Positions 1-11,262 of a stretch of 64,000 bases of DNA are shown piece after piece; position 1 is the first letter of the stretch; every line of letters begins with the position of its first letter. The stretch covers positions 16,533,459 to 16,597,458 of the forward strand of contig JBAIZL010000006.1 of assembly GCA_036971475.1 (NCBI GenBank). Direction: 5' to 3'. The translations under genes were made by a program, and so were the position numbers. Under the pieces are notes generated by a model. The model made no database searches. It saw only the letters and a program-made list of their open reading frames with translations, and had not been told where the DNA came from. The stretch comes from Prosapia bicincta (taxonomy: Eukaryota > Arthropoda > Insecta > Hemiptera > Cercopidae).

Positions 1-524
1 CTTACACATCAACAAAAAAGGACACATCTCACCGCACGAGAACAATATGAAATTTACAAACATATTAAACAAACAAACCCAATAAAATTCACACATAATC
101 TTCGACACAATTGAAAACCTCTTAACCTAACTCCAAGCAGAAAATTTAGATACTGATAATGATCGCCATGGAGCGATCGAAAACCTCTCTCAGTACGTTT
201 TTTACAAATTTACAAAATAAATTAAAGTTCGGACAGTCATTAACTAATGTAAAAGTGATTAATTAATTAATTAATGTTTTATATCTGAAAAACTACTAAA
301 AGATTACTGTGAATAGATTCTTTAGAATATGTTTTACTGTCAGTTACTTGAAATATTAATACTAAACAGATTAGTATCAGGAGTCTAAAACTTTTGCTGG
401 ATGGTGAAAAGAAACATATTTTGTCTTCTCAAAATATTTACTAACCCTATTCCAGAGTTACTATTTCATCAATACTTTCAGTGGCTAATTATAATTGTTT
501 GTTAGTTATTGGAATCATTAGTAG
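1..524. other. No recognisable gene
   Basis: AT-rich sequence with no frame of useful length and no terminal repeats that I could pair. I see nothing to annotate here. Confidence 0.6.
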
Positions 525-898
525 TACAGTAGAGTCTCAAAATTCCGACTCCTTGTAATTCGAGCCTATTTCTCATTGAGCCTATTTTATCTATTTGAAA
601 GAAAATGATGAATCGGGATTTCAAAAATATATGGTACGTAAAAAAATGAGTCAGACTCCCAAGAAATGTTCATATTAATAGGTATCCAAAAGAAATGATT
701 CGGGCTTTCAATAAACGTCCATATAAAGTTCTATAAACTGATTTTGTACATTCTTAATTATAGAACTGTATTAGGGTTCATTAAAACACCAATTTTTTTT
801 TTTTAATACACAGGAACGTATTTCCGTTTAATCCAAGTTTTCTGTAATTGGAGGAAATCTCGGCCCCATCTACCTCGAATTATAGAAACCTTAATGTA
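525..898. mobile_element. Tigger/pogo-type MITE, copy A
   Basis: A TA dinucleotide is followed by CAGTAGAGTCTC, and the far end carries a decayed complement near TAGAAACCTTAATGTA. Interior stretches (GAACGTATTTCC, the CTCGG..CCCATCTAC block and the TTCATTAAAAC block) recur in the same order at 11,829-12,118, so this is a dispersed non-autonomous family. The CAGT start and TA target fit the Tigger/pogo branch of Tc1/mariner. It holds no coding sequence. This copy is about 80 bp longer and more diverged than the other. Confidence 0.6.
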
Positions 899-1671
899 AT
901 TATTAACCTGTCTATATGAATGATGGTTTACAATTTTAACATAATTTAAATAATTTATACTGCCTCTATATACTGGTATATGTATATGTAGAGGTGGTAC
1001 CTTTGTGTCCATTTTGTTGCAATATGTTATTAAAATCAAATTTTTCACAGTGTGTTTAATTTTGTTAACTGAACTATTCTCATGCACATTTCTAAAGGAA
1101 ATTGCTATCTTATCACGTCATGAAATCTTTCTTTTTTTTAGAAATTTGTTATTCGGGATTTTAAATTTGGAATCATATTCAATTTTTTATTGAATTACCA
1201 GACAATTTTCATAGTTCTTGTGATTTTTTTTGTCTGCTTTCTGTCTTGATTAAATGCCTATTATAGTATCAATCACTTCTTCCCTTATTGTTACTAAAAG
1301 CAGTGATGGCAATTATCCTCATTCTTTTATTTCATTTTTTTGTAATACAGTAATTATTTATAGATTCGCCATTTAAAGGAAGTATATAATGCATTTAATA
1401 CATTCTGTGCTTTTCTTTTTTATATCCATGTTTTTCAAAACTCTCCACAAGGTGTTGTGAGTAAATTCTCAAACTAATTTCAATTTGAAATTTTCTATGT
1501 TTGTAGATAATTTGAAACAAATGTAAATTTTTTGAAAATTAAAATTTCTATTTCATTTCGCATCTTCTACTTTATTACGTAGACAATTAAAAAATTGTAA
1601 TCTTGGTTGCTTGAAAAATTTGTTTTAAAAATATATCTTTATCTTAAAGCACTTACTTGTAATTTACGTAT
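899..1671. other. AT-rich DNA, nothing recognised
   Basis: Only short chance frames occur. No paired terminal repeats, splice-bounded exon or RNA gene was seen. Confidence 0.5.
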
Positions 1672-1795
1672 ATTACTTATTACACTTTTGCTATTATTTT
1701 AGTTAACAAAAAGTCTGGTCGTAAGTAATAGCAAAAGTGTAATAAGTAATTAACAACCAGCTCGTCATGAACAGCAACAAGATTTCGATATTTAT
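1672..1795. repeat. Inverted-repeat unit of the GTCTGGTCG family
   Basis: A perfect 25-bp inverted repeat (1,672-1,696 and 1,726-1,750) brackets AACAAAAAGTCTGGTCG. It is followed by TTAACAACCAGCTCGTCATG and an AGCAACAAGATTTC block. The same order of blocks occurs in tandem at 20,405-20,730. The family is unknown to me; a non-autonomous transposon end or a small satellite are both possible. Confidence 0.55.
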
Positions 1796-4055
1796 ATGTA
1801 TTACGTTTTTAGTGATTTCCCACAGTACCAAATCTTTCAGCTGTACATTTTTATCTTAATTCATGAACTGATATCTTATAGTTTGGCAACTCTTAGTCGA
1901 ACTTCTGAACATAGTATTTGTTAATTTTGTAGAAAAAATATTTCTGTAAACATACATCTTAAAGCAATACCAGCCCTATTTGTCAAATATCTTGGCTTGA
2001 AGCGTTATAGTTAGCAATGTTACTAAAAAAAAATTTATCATCATATTGATAAAAAAAAATATAGTAAGGAAGTAGATTTTGAATTAGAATGTGTAAATTA
2101 TCAAGAGATGAAATGAGAAAGAAAAATGTAAGTTGACCCTATCTTTGTACATATTTTCCCCTTTATATCTCTTGTCCAATATTGAAGCCGAATGTCCTAC
2201 TGTATACCCAGAAAACATAGGTTATTTGTGTCAAGTGAACTTTGACAGGTTATAACTAATGTTTCTTATTTGTTTGATTAGTTTATGCTTATTTTGTAAA
2301 CTTAAAAATAAGTTATATACAATTTAAACTTCATTGAGGTTGTTCTCAAATCAGTTAAAATTTAACACTTATTACTCTGCCAATTCTTGATGAGATATAA
2401 CATGTCACAAATTTTAGTACTAAATTTTATTATGACAAAGTTTGTCACAGATTAATAAATGATTTCTTATGTTATATTTAAAAATTTATACTAAGAATAT
2501 TTTTAAATGTTATAGTAAGAAAATTGGTACTTACCTATTATATAGAGGCCACTAATATAGGTACGTAGTAATTTTGTATAAAATTACAACTAAACCTTTC
2601 CTAACCGGATGCTTTATATTAGGTATATTCATGTATAGACGTAGCGCAATGCGCTGTTGCTACTGCATGCCCAAAAAGCTAGTCCTAACTAAAATGAGAA
2701 TTTATAAACCTAACTTTAGCGTGTTTTCCACAGTTAATTTGAGTCTTGGTTCAAGTTAATTTATTTGCCTATGAAGTATCCATTAGGGATAGATTTGGTT
2801 GTAATTTTATACAACATTATTTGTGCCTCTATTAGTGCCTTTGTAAGTACCAGAAGCGTTATTAAATATGTTGCTAAATCTCTTATGGTTTTAGAACCAT
2901 GGCTCTTCTAAATTTATTTTTTTAAAGCTTAGTGTTGGTGTCATAAACACGTTGACTGTATTTTTTACGATAGAGCTGAAAAATCATTTTAGTTCTCTAA
3001 AATCTTTACAAGTACATATAAATACATTGATAATTTTTATTAAAAATTTCTTATTCTGATAATAAAATTTTATTTGTTTACTACCATTAGTTAACAGTTT
3101 CGTGTTTCTGTAGTTTTTCATTTTCAAGAAATTTAGATAGAATCTAAATTTTAATACCAAGCATTAATATCTTAATTTCTTAAAAGGTAAAATTAAAATT
3201 TTTCACTTAGTTAAATACAATCCCACTTAGGCGGGAGAGGTTTTCTTGAGTCCTGCTGTGTAACTATGTGCGCATATAACAATAGTAACTAGTTATTAGT
3301 ATTTTTGGTTTCTGAAATTATGCCTTTTTTTGTAGCAAACTAACATTTTCATACAGTACACAAAATAGGCTTAGATGTTTTTTAAAAATTAAAACTAATT
3401 TGTCTTTTGTTCTTTGGATCTAAACTGATGTTAAGCCATAATGTCAAGAATTAATTGATATTGTTACATGATGTTGGTATTAAGAAGAGAGTCACCCGTT
3501 TGCTGTGGAGATAGTAGGTTGATCTATTTTATGGTTTTAATGTTACTTTGTGTTCTATTCTGAATTTAAAAAAGATAATATATTTCAAGTATAGTTAATT
3601 TTTCTTTGGTGGTTAAATGTCTTTTGGTTGTTTTACATACCACTGACAAAAATTAAACTACTTGACTAAGCCATTATCTTGTGTTTAACTTCAAGTCCTG
3701 TTTCGCTCTAGATCATTGAATTTTTCAATCTTGGACACAAACTTTACAAATTACTCTCAGGGGTTATGTTATTGTTTACCTGTAGATGTTGATATTCATC
3801 CAAGGTTTTGGTACATTGTAAATGGCTTTTCTATTGTATATTCAAAAACTTTTGAATTGAAAATGGGGCTTGTTTAAAATATATTGGGGGTAGAGTTTGT
3901 GATATAGCTTATATATTTTTGTAATTTTCTATTGCGTCATGTTTTGTATTTGTGATATGGAGGACTAATAGGTTCAATGTATGTGTAATGTGTTTTCTAC
4001 ATGTGTTTTGAATCTTATTAAATTCCTTCTATTAGCTGACAATCTCCTGATATAT
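1796..4055. other. AT-rich DNA, nothing recognised
   Basis: About 2.2 kb with no frame resembling a known protein. A short GC-richer patch near 2,640-2,690 forms a small hairpin (GTAGCG..CGCTGTTGCTAC), but nothing supports a gene. Confidence 0.5.
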
Positions 4056-4237
4056 ATTTTGTACAAATTATTAACGTTAATAAAATGCGTTTTTATTCAT
4101 CCAATCATTTTGCCATGGTTACCACCAAGTATCATAAATAGTGCTGTAAGGTTAAAAATAAATGAAACGAATAAATTAAACAAACTGGAAATAAACAAAC
4201 AATGCTAAAATTTTTCTTTCTTGACCTTAGTAGGAAT
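4056..4237. repeat. Local duplication, uninterrupted copy
   Basis: This segment (…TCATCCAATCA…GCCATGGTTACCAC…TTTCTTTCTTGACC…) recurs at 4,425-4,816. There it is split by about 219 bp between TCCAATCA and GCCATGG. The open frames over both copies are by-products of the duplication. Confidence 0.7.
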
Positions 4238-4261
4238 CTTTCAAAAATAATTTTATATATT

Positions 4262-4325
4262 ACCGAGCTTTCTCGTTAGATGAAACCCTCCTCATTAACT
4301 ATTTATATATCCACCATGGTGGCTA
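4262..4325. repeat. Short dispersed repeat
   Basis: GAGC..TCTC.TTAGAT…CCTCATTAA.TATTTATATA.CCACCAT matches 19,386-19,445. It is about 60 bp long, of unknown family, and without coding capacity. Confidence 0.45.
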
Positions 4326-4424
4326 GTCTTCTCTATAGACAAAAATGTATTTATTGTTTGGTTGTAATGTATACATTGTTTATTTTTGGAAATATTTGAT
4401 CCTGCTATTATCAGTTTATAAACA

Positions 4425-4816
4425 AATTATTAATTGTTAATAAAATATGTTTTTATCCATCCAATCAAGTTCAAATACATTTCTTCAAACATATATTGAA
4501 TGACAATTGATGTTAATAGAGTTTTTTTCAAATATTTATTCAATAATTAAATTATAAAAATTTTAAGGTCTATCAGGATTTGAACTATGGACCTTCATGT
4601 TCAAAGTCTAGTGTCCTTTGGCAGTATGAATTTTTTTCTCCCATTTGGTTGTCGTCGAAACCTCCATTGTACAACCTTAAACTCTTGCCATGGTTACCAC
4701 AAAATATCATAAATAGTGCTGTAAAGTTAAAAATGAATGAAAGGAATCAAATTAACAAACTGGAAATAAGCAAACAATGATAACATTTTTCTTTCTTGAC
4801 CTCAGTAGGAATTTTC
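4425..4816. repeat. Local duplication, copy split by a 219-bp insertion
   Basis: Flanks match 4,056-4,237. The extra block is about 4,467-4,685. On the minus strand it includes AGTTCAAATCC, which resembles a tRNA-type B box, so a decayed tRNA-derived SINE is possible. I could not find a convincing A box or a target duplication. Confidence 0.5.
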
Positions 4817-5447
4817 TTTTAAAAATAATTTTTATATTACTTGTTTTAATTGTATATTTCTTAATACTCTTGCTTTGATCTTGCATCAAGTGTTTTCTAC
4901 CCTTTTTTCCTATATAGGGCGACCATATCATTTGATTTTTTTATACTTGTAACATATTTGTTTTGTAGTGATTGTGTTTAATGGTACTTTGTATTTGTGT
5001 TTGCAAAAAAATATGCTATTTTAATTGTGTTGTGAAGAGTTAAGATTAAATATTTGTTTTTATTTGTATTTTTGTGTTAATGCTGTTTTGTGTTTTGTTA
5101 GTTGTGTTTTGTGTAGTATGTTATTACTTTATCACTTGTAACTAACTTTGTACACAGAACAAAAGGAATTGGAAATTATAGCTAGATCACCAAATTTCAC
5201 CCCAGTAAATTATAAAAAAAATAATTTGTGTAAATTTAACACTACCTTGTAAATAATTAAAAAAAACAACTCTCAAAACGTGGAAATAACTATGAGTCAT
5301 AGAAAGTACATCACCTGGCTTTAACAAATAAACAATAACAACCACTACCCATAACCAGTGTGATTTGTGTTTCATTCATTACAGTCTGAAATGTTTACGG
5401 CATTATTCATATTTTAATTATAAAATAATAAATTGTTGAATAATATA
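4817..5447. other. AT-rich DNA, nothing recognised
   Basis: Simple T-rich and TTTGTG-rich sequence without gene-like frames. Confidence 0.5.
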
Positions 5448-5625
5448 ATTAATGTTTTCTATTTTTTAATAGAGACTTGGAGTGATATAAATACGCTAAT
5501 GAGGTTTCACCCACAATTAAGTCGATTTAAGAGCATATTAATGTTTTCTATTTTTTAATAGACTTGGAGTGATCTAAATATGCCAGTGAGGTTTCATCCA
5601 CAATTAAGTCGATTTAAGACCGTAG
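5448..5625. repeat. Two tandem copies of an about 89-bp unit
   Basis: ATTAATGTTTTCTATTTTTT starts at 5,448 and again at 5,537. Each copy continues through GACTTGGAGTGAT…AATGAGG- or CAGTGAGG-TTTCA…AATTAAGTCGATTTAAGA. It looks like a simple tandem duplication. Confidence 0.75.
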
Positions 5626-5789
5626 TAGTGTTTTCAGTTAAAGGTACTATTTTATCCATTATAATGAATAAGTGTGCAAACTAAAATTATAAAAAACTAC
5701 ATAATATTAAAAAAAATGGTAGTTTTATCTAAGTTGTATTTTCTCAAAATGGGAAAAGATTCTTTAATTTCGTTACAGAAGTGTATCAT

Positions 5790-6200
5790 CTATGAAGTGG
5801 AGGATCCAGGAAAAAGTTGAAAGTTTTAAATATTTTAGATTTCTTTTAACTTTTTGTTCATTATAATCAGTAATGATTTGATCGGATCTAGGGCCCTCCA
5901 AAATTTAAAACAGAAAGGAATAATAGTAGATACATGACCATTTTTATTTTCTATAAGTGGAGCATCTATACTTTCGGCTACATTTTTAGTATAATGATCT
6001 AGTATAAATAATTTTAACAATTCATTATGTTATTACATTAACTATCATTCTAACAAAATTAAAAAATATATCTAAAATGTGTGTCTTTAAGTTACTAATA
6101 TTAAAAATTTTCCTGGGGGAGATCCACCAGAAACCCCTCGCAACTCCCTGTAGGTTGGGGCATCCCTCAAACGTTTTGTCTATTTACGCCACTGTTAGGG
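5790..6200 (-). mobile_element. Possible remnant of a CAGTGGCGTA-ended DNA transposon
   Basis: Read on the minus strand from 6,194, the sequence starts CAGTGGCGTAAATAG and runs into a GGGATGCCCC..ACAGGGAG..GAGGGGTTTCTGGTGG block. CAGTGGCG termini are common on insect DNA transposons. A loose inverted echo (GGAGGATCCAGGAAAA) lies at about 5,798. No target duplication was found and no known domain is visible in the 61-residue minus frame inside. Confidence 0.25.
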
Positions 6201-6830
6201 CGAAATGGTTTAAAAGGAAGGTGTTTAATATTTTGGTCTGACAGAGATCATGCACAAATGGTGTATACTGGGTTTGTTTATTTATGTTTTTATTTTGTGT
6301 TCTGATGGAGTCATTTTTTGTTGATGAGGAGAATTTCTATTTTGTTTATGTCTGTGTTGGTGCAGTTTGTTTCTATTATGAGGTTAGCATTTTGTATTTG
6401 TTAAAATGTTTTGTCCAGTAAAAGTTGTGTAGTAATTAATTTTGTCATTGATTACCTTTGATAGAATTCTTTTACACAAGGTTGCATTTAACAGCATTGA
6501 ACTAGATACTGCTTAGTATCATTACAGATTTATGATTTTAGTTTTTAGGTATTTTATCACCATACTGGCATTTAGTGGTAATATTTTCTATTGTATAATT
6601 ATTTTCTTTGTATTTAAAAAGGACATATGTCTGAATATTTGATGTTAATGTTCTACAGCAGTAGTTGATTTTCCGTTTTGCATTATTTATCTATCAAACT
6701 AAATATAAGGTTTGTACCTAGTGCAATTAAAGGTAAAAACGATGATGAATTTTTTTAGCAGTTCTCATTAGTAGTCGTATAATAGTTCAGCATACAATGA
6801 ATAATATGGAATCAAAGCATGGCCAGGTTA
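6201..6830. other. AT-rich DNA, nothing recognised
   Basis: No paired repeats or gene-like frames between the putative transposon end and the hAT target duplication. Confidence 0.5.
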
Positions 6831-6838
6831 CTATAAAC

Positions 6839-7617
6839 TAGGGATGGGCCGATTCCGATTCTAGATTCCAGGAATCGTCGATTCTAGGTGGTATCGAGGA
6901 ATCGTCGATACTCGATTCTTCATTCATAAAAGTGTCGATTCCGATTCCTATTTTGTTAACTATTAAAATATGCGTGTGGAGTAATTTATTACCAAACAAA
7001 ATTTATTATATTTGTGTGGAAAAATAATTAATTACCAACTATGTCTTATTTATGTATTAGTTGATTTGAATGAATTAAATGATTAAAGTAAACGAAAGTA
7101 TTATTATTTATGAAGCAACAGCAATCAAGATCGTAACCATTTCTGGTCGTTTGACATCGCTCGTCTCTCTCTCTCACTAGAGTGGGTTCGATACTCTCTT
7201 TTGCTCTCTCTCTCAACCACGTGTCTTACTGCCACTGATTTATAGATGTCAGAACAAAACACAAAAAAGTACAGTAAAAACTCGATTAACCATCACCGTC
7301 GGAACCGTGGCCATGACGGTTGAGCGAATAGACGGATAATAGAAACACTGTATTATTCCTCCGAAACTTAACCTTAATAAATTATATTATAGACAGATAT
7401 CACTCTCACGGTTGAAGGTTTTGTGTAGCCTATTACATTAAAACGGAACTTTTAAAAGGTTTTGCCATATGACCAAGATGTTAACTAAATTAATTATTAG
7501 AGAACTAGCATATAAGCTAATATAACTTGAAGGAATCGAGAATCGAGTAAAGAATCGAGAATCAAAAGGAAAATTTTAGAATCGGAATCGAAAATTTTAG
7601 GAATCGGCCCATCCCTA
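6839..7617. mobile_element. Non-autonomous hAT-type element, copy 1
   Basis: Perfect 18-bp terminal inverted repeats TAGGGATGGGCCGATTCC are flanked by an exact 8-bp duplication, CTATAAAC (6,831-6,838 and 7,618-7,625). An 8-bp duplication with a GGGATGGGC end is the hAT signature. Subterminal regions are full of GAATCG/CGATTC repeats, plausible transposase binding sites. There is no transposase. Positions 7,272 to about 7,412 match the left 140 bp of the separate Tigger-type MITE at 49,894-50,433, including its TA-CAGTA start, so the element is chimeric. A second copy lies at 18,521-19,281. Confidence 0.9.
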
Positions 7618-7999
7618 CTATAAACACTATATTACTGAAAGTTCAGTTTATTTGCGGTGGCATATCCATAGTGAGACTTACCCAATTAACTGAAATATAT
7701 GTAATTTATATCAATGTTCACTTTATTTACATTATAGCTAAACATATGGATACTTATTCCAACTTGAATACTCTTATGATATTGCTTGAATAAAAAACAC
7801 TATTTATTGATATTTTTCAGCATTTGTATACCATTATAAGTAATTATATTTTTGTAACTGAGTGAATAAATTTGAACTTACTTGCTGATGAGTTTCGAAA
7901 CAATCATTTCATTACAACTATTCTTTAAGCTTCTCTTATGAGGTTATGTTAATAAAAAATAAAAGACGTACACAAAACTAACAAATTAATCATTTATTA

Positions 8000-8045
8000 A
8001 CTCACGCACATTTCAATGACAAAGTCATCATCATCAGTGTTGAGT
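8000..8045 (-). ncRNA. Hammerhead-ribozyme-like motif
   Basis: On the minus strand: stem I strand ACTCA, a short ACA spacer, the box CTGATGA, hairpin ATGAC-TTT-GTCAT, GAAA, then TGTGCG and the closing TGAGT. The CUGAUGA and GAAA boxes are exact matches to the hammerhead core. The cleavage triplet is not canonical, so activity is doubtful. Pairing and order are seen; ribozyme origin is inferred. Confidence 0.45.
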
Positions 8046-8101
8046 GTTGCTACTATAAACTCTAACTTGCAACTGCTGTAAGTTAAAGTTTGAAGTAGCA
8101 A

Positions 8102-8147
8102 CGCTCACCGATGAGGATGACTTTGTCATTGAAATGCGTCTGAATTA
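8102..8147 (+). ncRNA. Hammerhead-like motif, opposed partner copy
   Basis: Inverted partner of the motif at 8,000-8,045. Box CCGATGA (one change from CTGATGA), hairpin GATGAC-TTT-GTCATT, GAAA, then TGCGTC, which offers a GUC cleavage triplet. Stem I is only TCA/TGA. Confidence 0.4.
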
Positions 8148-8899
8148 ATACATGATTAATTTGTTAGTTTTGTGTATGTCTTTTATTTGTATTATTATTT
8201 CAATGATAAAATTGACCCGGTACTCCCGGCAATCGCTCAGTGTTGCTGGAGATATGTTTTGTTGGAATGAAGGGGGTTTGGTTTAAGCAGGTTGTTTACT
8301 ATATAATGAAATAAGGTTTTAGATTCGAAGTGTGTGTCGTCATTTAAGATATGTTTATTTTGTGTTGTGTAATGTTTAAATATTTCAAATGTTTTGGATA
8401 TTTTGTTTGATATTTGAATATTTCAAAATTTTCAAAAATGTGTATCTTAAATGATCACACACACTTCGAATCTAACACCCTATTCCAATATATAGTAAAC
8501 AACCTGGTAAAACCAAAACCCCCTCCACCATCATAAATCATATGTCCAGCAGCTGCCGGCAATAGCGGGTCTACTTCATCAATGAAATGATTCTTTCGCA
8601 ACAAGTATTGTCTGCAAGTAAGTTTAAAAGTACAGTGGGTAAGGTACAGAGTAAGTAAAGGTGGGACCGAGCGATAACCGTGTAAGTCGAATTCGCGTAA
8701 GTCAGGGTATAATTTTACGCAGAATCATGTTTAATTGGGACCAAAGACTAAATAAACTAATAATTTAAAAGGAAAATGTGTAGGCCTATGTATTAAAATC
8801 TTAAATACATAATACAATAAAAAATTAAGTACATACATATTGCAAAGAAGTAAGTGAAACAAAGTTATTTTGATATAGAAGGCGTAATAAAATCTAGTA

Positions 8900-9606
8900 A
8901 ATTTGTTTGAAGAATTGAAGATTTTTTTCTTCTCACGCAGAATTTCCTCGTAACTCTTAATTTTTTTTGTTTTTTGCAGAAATACTCTCATTGCTGGAGA
9001 CTATGATTTCTAAAATTTGTAAGCCTCACTCAATTAAACTAAGGCTTTTTGTCAAGTTTCTAACCATCATTTCATCCTCTATGTCAACTGGGTCTAAAGA
9101 ATCTGCGTTTTTAAGGTCTTGCTCTTGCATTTCTATGAGCTCATCAATGAATTGTCAGCTTGGTTATGCTTGAACGTTGTGCTCCAGCAGTTCTTGAACG
9201 TCATCATTATCCAATTCTAAATTTAGTTGTCTGGCAAAACCGACAACTTCTTCAATCACATCAGCAATTTTGTCAGACTCTGACACTGATGCCGCCTTAG
9301 TTTCAATGGCAAAAAAAATAGACATACCCTTTTCCAAACACCAAAGGTTTTTGTGAAATTTCATTCCAAGATTGACCAATGATTCTCAAAACATCTAAAA
9401 CATTAAATTGTTTCCCAAAATCTTAAAAAGAGACATGGCTGTTCTTTCTCATAGTTTAATGCAGATGCGCAAATGATCTTGTGTAATAAGCTTTAAATGT
9501 TTTGACGACTCCCTGATCAATCTGTTGAAGCAAATTTATTTGTGTTTGATGACAAAAATATTACTTTCACCCATCTGTCTAAATAAGTTGAAATACAAAT
9601 GTAAAT
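8900..9606 (-). pseudogene. Tigger DDE transposase, C-terminal part
   Basis: Reading the minus strand from the edge of the insertion, frames spell a LLQ.IDQGVVKTFKAYYTRSF segment, typical of the Tigger/pogo DDE domain just after the second catalytic region. Next comes a stretch with VVGFARQLNLELDNDDVQEL, then the family's ELIEMQEQDL acidic tail and a KSYEEILREKKK end. Stops and frameshifts separate these blocks (for example near 9,160 and 9,400). It continues the fragment at 11,340-11,763 across the foldback insertion. In life the protein would bind the terminal repeats and cut and paste the element. Confidence 0.8.
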
Positions 9607-9663
9607 GTCAAAATAGTGAACTCAAAATCTCACAAAAAATTAGTTTTTAACAAATACACACAC

Positions 9664-9708
9664 AGCAAACTAGTTATGGTGACGATGTCGCCTTCCTCAG
9701 TGCTTGGC
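9664..9708 (-). ncRNA. Hammerhead-like motif in the left arm
   Basis: Minus strand: AGCA, CTGAGGA, hairpin GGCGAC-ATC-GTCACC, then ATAAC and a closing TGCT. The GAAA box is changed to ATAA, so an active ribozyme is unlikely. Its position near the outer end of a Penelope-like fragment matches where such motifs occur in that family. Confidence 0.3.
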
Positions 9709-10080
9709 TACTACTAACATATTGTCAAGCTATCGTACAATCAAATAAAACAAACAAGATAAAAATACAAGATCAAACAATAAAACTAATCTATTACATA
9801 GCACAACACTTCTTACGCAGGAGAGGTATATATTTTACATAACTGCTATTATTATTAATATTTTGTTCGTTTTCTTCCCCCTCCTTATTTTGCACTATAA
9901 TCAATAAACAAGCCCTAAACGAAGTTAAAAATTAATAATCATATATAAAAATACACGTTATAAGCAATTTACTAAAAAAAATCAGTTTATACAAAATTAA
10001 AACTAAAAACAAAGTCAAGATAAATAAACAAACATCAATGCTTTCACATATTTTAACATTTTTACAAGGTAGCAATTAAT

Positions 10081-10410
10081 TTAACACTTATTATATTTGA
10101 AACAATAACATTTATGAATCACATGCTTAGCGGAACAACACATAATTTGGATGCAGAAGGGAGGAACCCTGGAATGGACTAATTGTTTACTGAGACATCT
10201 TGAAATTTTTTGATAAACCATGTCTCCCAAACATCCATAGTATTGTAGCGTGACGTGCTTCAACAACTTAGGATGGTCAGTCGTAAAGTAAAGCTGGTTG
10301 TCCAAGCAATGCTTGGCCATAACCGAGTATTCCGGTTTGTTGTTTTTAAATGAGAAAGTTAAAAACAACAAGCCGGAATACTCAACGATGGCCAAGCATT
10401 GCTTGTACAA
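10081..10410 (-). pseudogene. Penelope-like C-terminal remnant, left arm
   Basis: A 109-codon minus frame that spans the palindrome centre. It contains KPEYSVMAKHCL…YFTTDHPKLLKHVT, which resembles the conserved tract after GIY-YIG in Penelope-like proteins (a small-residue/AxH pattern, then a KxL block). The right-arm copy carries the same peptide with changes. It is truncated at the centre: no reverse transcriptase and no GIY or YIG motif is present. The family call is inferred from pattern; another retroelement C-terminus is possible. Confidence 0.4.
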
Positions 10411-10564
10411 CCATCATTACTTTACGTCTGACCATCCTAAGTTGTTGAAGCAAGTCACGAGGTACAATACTATGGATGCTTGGAAGACATGGTTTATCAA
10501 CAAATTTCAAGATGTCTCAGTAAACAATGAGTCGGGACGAGTCCAGGGTTCCTCCCTTCCGTAG
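10298..10564 (+). pseudogene. Penelope-like C-terminal remnant, right arm
   Basis: A plus-strand frame of 88 codons with YSTMAKHCLYNHHYFTSDHP then LLKQVTRYNTMDAWKTWFI and NNESG. It is the inverted partner of the left-arm frame, and the first third overlaps it because the palindrome centre is shared. The order (AKHCL..HH, KLLKQVTRY, AWKTWFI, NNESG) fits the post-GIY-YIG tail of Penelope-like elements. No upstream domain survives. Confidence 0.4.
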
Positions 10565-10680
10565 CCAAATTCTGTGTTGTTCCGCTAAGCATGTGATTCA
10601 TAACTGTTTTTTGTTTCAGATATAAGTGTTAAATTAGTTGCTACTGCTACCTTGTAAAAATGTTAAAAAGTATGTGTAAG

Positions 10681-10860
10681 TACACAATATCAAGAGCACA
10701 GTGGTACAATATATTACAATAAAAATATTGAAAAGAACCCCAATACCACAAAAAATAATAAAAAATAAATAAACAGGGTTTAATCTGAAGTAACTTGTTT
10801 ATATGTTATTTTTTATTATTTTTTGTGGTATTGGGGTTCTTTCCAATATTTTTATTATAA
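10681..10860. repeat. 180-bp insertion with 10-bp direct repeats
   Basis: The right foldback arm is interrupted here. TATGTGTAAG stands on both sides (10,671-10,680 and 10,861-10,870), while the left arm has a single corresponding site. Inside, 10,715-10,770 and 10,804-10,860 are inverted repeats sharing AGAACCCCAATACCACAAAA. The inverted repeat reaches the right border but stops 34 bp short of the left one. Confidence 0.65.
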
Positions 10861-11215
10861 TATGTGTAAGTGTTGATGTTAGTTTATTTATCTTGGCTTT
10901 GTTTTTAGTTTTAATTTTGTATATACTTATTTTTTTTAGTAAATTGTTTATAACGTGTATTTTTGTATAATACATTATTGTCATTTTTTAACCATGTAAG
11001 TTTTGTTTAGGATTTGTTTATTGATGATAGTGCGAAATAAGGGGGAGGGGTGATAAAGAACAAAATATTAATAATAATAGCAGTTATGTAAAATATATAC
11101 CTCTCCTGCGTAAGAAGTGTTGTGCTATGTAATAGATGAATTTTATTGCTTGACTGTATTTTTATCTTGTTTGTTTTAGTTGATTGTACGATAGCTTGAC
11201 AAATGTTAGTAGTAG

Positions 11216-11262
11216 CCAAGCACCGAGGAAGGCGACATCGTCACCAAAACTAGTTTGTTGTG
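11216..11262 (+). ncRNA. Hammerhead-like motif in the right arm
   Basis: Plus strand: CAAGCA, CCGAGGA, hairpin GGCGAC-ATC-GTCACC, AAAAC, TAGT. It is the mirror partner of 9,664-9,708. The CUGA and GAAA boxes each carry a change, so it is probably inactive. Confidence 0.3.

Larger units (their letters stand above)
7876..8628. mobile_element. Nested foldback element
   Basis: Outer inverted arms (about 7,876-7,920 and 8,587-8,628, sharing ACTTACTTGC…AATCATTTCATT) enclose an inner inverted pair (8,199-8,365 and 8,430-8,583, sharing TTAGATTCGAAGTGTGTGT and AGGTTGTTTACTATATA). A further inverted insert (about 7,960-8,190) splits the left side near an imperfect ATTTCATT/ATTTCAAT repeat and carries two opposed hammerhead-like motifs. 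No coding sequence is visible. The right arm ends almost at the Tigger left terminus at 8,631. Confidence 0.65.

Noticed and set aside
7886..7915. CTGATGAGTTTCGAAAC, looks like fused hammerhead boxes
   Set aside because: There is no room for a proper stem II with a loop; kept only as part of the foldback arm.
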